From assembly GCA_002293605.1 (NCBI GenBank), contig DBDO01000206.1, forward strand, positions 1 through 8,359: DNA of 8,359 nt. Direction: 5' to 3'. How positions within the stretch are numbered: the first letter of the stretch is position 1; each line of letters opens with the position of its first letter. Made by a program: the position numbers and the translations under genes. Source of the stretch: Desulfovibrionaceae bacterium UBA930 (GTDB lineage Bacteria > Desulfobacterota > Desulfovibrionia > Desulfovibrionales > Desulfovibrionaceae). Below the pieces are notes generated by a model. It did no database searches, was not told the DNA's origin, and saw only the letters and a list, made by a program, of their open reading frames with translations. Shown here one piece after another: positions 5,926 through 8,359 of this stretch.

Positions 5926-7278
5926 TTAACGCAAGGCCTTTTTCACGGTATCGGCAATGCGTTTTGCCAGGCGCTCCACCTGCTCCTCATCTTCTCCCTC
6001 AACCATGACCCTGGCAAGGGCTTCGGTGCCGGAATAGCGTAGCAGCACGCGGCCCCTGGAGCCAAGCGCCTTTTCCGCAGCTTCCACCGCTTCCATAATA
6101 GCCGGGATATCCTCAAAGGCTTTTTTTCCCGCTACCGGAACGTTGAGCAGTATCTGCGGGTAGGGCTTAAGCAGGCCCGCCAGAGCGGAGATGGGCTTTT
6201 GTTTTTGCCGCATGATGCGCAAAAGTTGCAGGGCCGCAAGCAGCCCGTCCCCGGTGGTGCCGTAATCCATAAAGATGAGGTGCCCGGACTGTTCCCCCCC
6301 GAGTGCCGCCCCGCGTTCGCGCATGGCTTCCGTAACATAGCGGTCGCCCACAGCAGTGCGCACAAGCGTGCCGCCGCGCTCGCGCATAAAGACTTCAAGG
6401 GCCATATTGCTCATGACCGTACCCACCAGGGTATTGCCGGGGAGTCTCCCTTGCTCCATCATATCCAGGGCGCAGATGGCCATGATCTGGTCACCATCAA
6501 GCACGGTGCCGCGCTCGTCCACCACAATCAGCCTGTCCGCATCGCCGTCCAGGGCCAGCCCGATATCAGCGCGCGTTTCCCGTACCTTGGCCGCAACCAC
6601 ATCCGGGTGGAGCGAGCCTACCTGATGATTGATGTTCATCCCGTTCGGCTCAATGCCAAGGCTCACCACCTCGGCCCCGAGTTCCTTCAGTGCCATGGGC
6701 GCGACCCTGTAGTTTGCGCCGTTGGCGCAATCAAGCACCACGCGCAGCCCGTCCAGGGTCAGATCCGCAGGAAAGCTGTTTTTGATGGCCACGATATAGC
6801 GACCGGGCGCATCGTCAATCTTGAAGGCCCTGCCGACCTTATCCGGTGTTGGGTAGTCCCATTCCCAGGTAGTGTCGAGCACCATGTCCGCGATAATATC
6901 CTCAACTCTGTCCTGTAGTTTGAAACCCTGCGAGTCGAAGAACTTGATGCCGTTATCCTGATAAGGATTGTGGGAGGCTGAAATCACAATGCCGAAATCG
7001 GCGCGCATGTTACGGGTGAGAAAGGCAATGGCGGGCGTGGGGAGCGGCCCGACCAGAAAAACGTCCATGCCCGTAGCGCAAAGGCCCGCAGCCAGCGCGT
7101 TTTCGTAAATATAGCCAGACAGGCGGGTATCCTTGCCGATAACGACCCGGTGGCGACGCTCTCCGGTGCGAAAATAGGTTCCTGCCGCAAGGCCCAGGCG
7201 CAGGGCCATATCAGGCAGCATGGGATATTCGTTCACCCGGCCGCGCATGCCGTCCGTGCCGAAAAGTCGTTTGTTCAT
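5926..7278 (-). CDS. glmM: Phosphoglucosamine mutase GlmM
   Basis: This 450-residue cytosolic enzyme interconverts glucosamine-6-phosphate and glucosamine-1-phosphate, the committed step towards UDP-GlcNAc for peptidoglycan and lipopolysaccharide. All four functional loops of the phosphohexomutase superfamily are present: the phosphoserine loop ISASHNP at 99-105, with S102 the expected phosphorylated serine; the Mg2+ loop DGDADR at 244-249; the sugar-binding loop GEQSGH at 328-333; and the phosphate-binding loop RYSGTEALARVM at 414-425. The N-terminal FGTDGMRG (6-13) and the GEQSGH loop are typical of GlmM rather than phosphoglucomutase or phosphomannomutase. Length fits GlmM (about 445-450). 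Start ATG 7278-7276 follows the stop of the lytic transglycosylase by one base; the only Shine-Dalgarno is a weak GAAG seven bases upstream, so translation probably depends on coupling. galU lies downstream on the same strand. Confidence 0.96.
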   Translation of the reverse strand: MNKRLFGTDGMRGRVNEYPMLPDMALRLGLAAGTYFRTGERRHRVVIGKDTRLSGYIYENALAAGLCATGMDVFLVGPLPTPAIAFLTRNMRADFGIVISASHNPYQDNGIKFFDSQGFKLQDRVEDIIADMVLDTTWEWDYPTPDKVGRAFKIDDAPGRYIVAIKNSFPADLTLDGLRVVLDCANGANYRVAPMALKELGAEVVSLGIEPNGMNINHQVGSLHPDVVAAKVRETRADIGLALDGDADRLIVVDERGTVLDGDQIMAICALDMMEQGRLPGNTLVGTVMSNMALEVFMRERGGTLVRTAVGDRYVTEAMRERGAALGGEQSGHLIFMDYGTTGDGLLAALQLLRIMRQKQKPISALAGLLKPYPQILLNVPVAGKKAFEDIPAIMEAVEAAEKALGSRGRVLLRYSGTEALARVMVEGEDEEQVERLAKRIADTVKKALR

Positions 7279-7279
7279 A

Positions 7280-8359
7280 TTATTTCTTCGAGGCCTTTTT
7301 TTGAGCCGCAGGGGCCTTCTTTTTGGAGGCAGCGAGCTTTTTTTGGGGGGTGCCCGCCTTTTTGGCGGGTCTTGCCGCTACTGTGGGCCTATCCGGGGGG
7401 CCGCTTTGCAGTGTGCCTGTGCGCAGCGATTCGGCCAGGGCCAGAATGGTATTGGCGTAGATGTTGAGGTTGTTATAGCGCCTGAGCACCTTGCGTTGCT
7501 CGCCCACGCCCAGGCCCCGGCTCCAGCCGTGCCTGCTCAGGTAGCGGGCCGCGCTGAAAATGGCGTCCGGCTCGGAAAAAAGATTGATGACGCTGTCGCC
7601 ATTGCCGTCATCGCCATAGGGGACCAGGTTGGAGGGCATGAACTGGCAAAGGCCGATGGCCCCGTACACGGAGCCGGGCATGGCAAAGGGGTCGAGCCTG
7701 TGCGCATCGCAAAAGGCGAGCAGGGCGCGCAGTTCGTTATAGGCCCAGGCGGACTTTTCCGTCAATTTGCTTTGCAGCCAGCCCTGATGCTTGTCTGTAA
7801 TCGGAATGCCGCCCATGCCGCCCGCCACACGGGCCGGGCTGTCTGCCGCCGCCATGCAGGCCAGGCTCCAGAGGGCGTTTTCCTTGCCAAGGTAGGTGCC
7901 GAGCCTGGTTTCCACATAAAGCAGGGAAACCAGTACTTCACGCGGCACTGGATATTTTTTTTCCACCGCATCGAAAACGGCCTTGTTCTGAAGCAGAAAG
8001 TCATTGCACTTTTGCATGGTCGCGGCAGTGACCACATTGCGATAAATGCGCGAGGGCGGGAGCTTGGGCTTGCCATCGTCTACCCTGGGCTTGCGCAAAA
8101 AGGCGCTGGTAAAGAGCTCTTTTACTTTGACGCCCATGGGCTCGGGAGAATATCCCGGCATGGAGGCAAAATAGCGCAAGCTTTCCGGCTTGACCCCGGG
8201 GTCGCCTTGCAGGCGGCGCACCAGAGGCAGCCAGCACTCTGCCACAGGGGCCGGGAGTGCTTTGCTCCGAGCCGGGGCAGCGTAGTGCGCAGATTGAGAA
8301 AAAAGGGGCGCAGCTAGCAGGGCAGGGGCATCCGCGCGCCCTGCCCCGCTGGTAAGAGC
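7280..8359 (-). CDS. Lytic murein transglycosylase, MltB family (5' end beyond window)
   Basis: The frame is open from the right edge to the TAA at 7282-7280, giving at least 359 residues. A GTG at 8245 would give 321 residues but has no Shine-Dalgarno, and the 38 upstream codons include a hydrophobic, Ala/Leu-rich stretch like part of a signal peptide, so the true start is probably outside the window. Numbering from that GTG, the catalytic-glutamate motif is YVETRLGTYLG (110-120, E112), and GAIGLCQFMPS (195-205), DGNGD (213-217), DAIFSAARYL (227-236) and RRYNNLNIYANTILALAE (255-272) match MltB. Such enzymes cleave the MurNAc-GlcNAc bond of peptidoglycan in the periplasm, leaving 1,6-anhydro-MurNAc ends, in wall growth and recycling. 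The last 36 residues are a basic, disordered-looking Lys/Ala-rich tail (11 Lys, 2 Arg, no acidic residue) not usual for the family. No lipobox cysteine is visible. glmM follows after one base. Confidence 0.9.
   Translation of the reverse strand, partial: ALTSGAGRADAPALLAAPLFSQSAHYAAPARSKALPAPVAECWLPLVRRLQGDPGVKPESLRYFASMPGYSPEPMGVKVKELFTSAFLRKPRVDDGKPKLPPSRIYRNVVTAATMQKCNDFLLQNKAVFDAVEKKYPVPREVLVSLLYVETRLGTYLGKENALWSLACMAAADSPARVAGGMGGIPITDKHQGWLQSKLTEKSAWAYNELRALLAFCDAHRLDPFAMPGSVYGAIGLCQFMPSNLVPYGDDGNGDSVINLFSEPDAIFSAARYLSRHGWSRGLGVGEQRKVLRRYNNLNIYANTILALAESLRTGTLQSGPPDRPTVAARPAKKAGTPQKKLAASKKKAPAAQKKASKK

Noticed and set aside
8243..8245. GTG at 8245 as the start of the lytic transglycosylase
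   Set aside because: No Shine-Dalgarno precedes it and the frame stays open, with a signal-peptide-like stretch, to the window edge.
7220..8317. Long open frame on the plus strand opposite the lytic transglycosylase and the start of glmM
   Set aside because: The real gene on the other strand has clear MltB motifs; the antisense frame has none.
1..8359. Mobile element, prophage, CRISPR array or defence system
   Set aside because: No transposase, integrase, spaced direct repeats, tRNA/att sites or defence domains are seen; all genes are housekeeping families with similar base composition.

Overview
The window (about 60% GC, tightly packed) looks like chromosomal core DNA of a Gram-negative bacterium. 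The GalU, GlmM and UvrD-family protein sequences and the leader architecture suggest Desulfovibrionaceae (a Desulfovibrio-like sulfate reducer). That placement is inference from sequence style, not a database match.

Layout, left to right. (1) 1-2746, minus strand: a UvrD/Rep-family helicase followed, after a one-base gap, by the start of a ThiL-like (AIR-synthase-fold) kinase that runs off the left edge. A sigma70-like promoter lies at 2777-2805. (2) 2747-2945: divergent intergenic region with candidate promoters in both directions and a small alternative-pairing structure just before the metN ribosome binding site. (3) 2946-4683, plus strand: metN and metI, the ATPase and permease of a MetNI-type methionine importer, overlapping by 11 nt. 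No metQ follows. (4) 4684-4871: convergent intergenic region with a probable metI terminator and a separate long inverted repeat. (5) 4872-5744, minus: galU, with a roughly 140-nt leader (5745-5886) and a promoter in the 181-bp gap to the next gene. (6) 5926-8359, minus: an MltB-type lytic transglycosylase, whose 5' end lies beyond the right edge, coupled to glmM by a one-base gap.

Function. The right half is an envelope-precursor neighbourhood. GlmM makes glucosamine-1-phosphate for UDP-GlcNAc, GalU makes UDP-glucose for surface glycans, and the transglycosylase cuts peptidoglycan. The left half combines DNA repair/replication, a ThiL-like kinase and amino-acid uptake, with no obvious common pathway.

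I found no mobile element, CRISPR array, tRNA, rRNA or new multigene system. The observations most worth checking are non-coding: a stem that could mask the galU Shine-Dalgarno and competes with a local hairpin; a similar but smaller arrangement before metN; overlapping sigma70/sigma54-like elements before galU; and two dnaX-like slippery heptamers in the Lys/Ala-rich tail of the transglycosylase. All are read by eye and could be chance.
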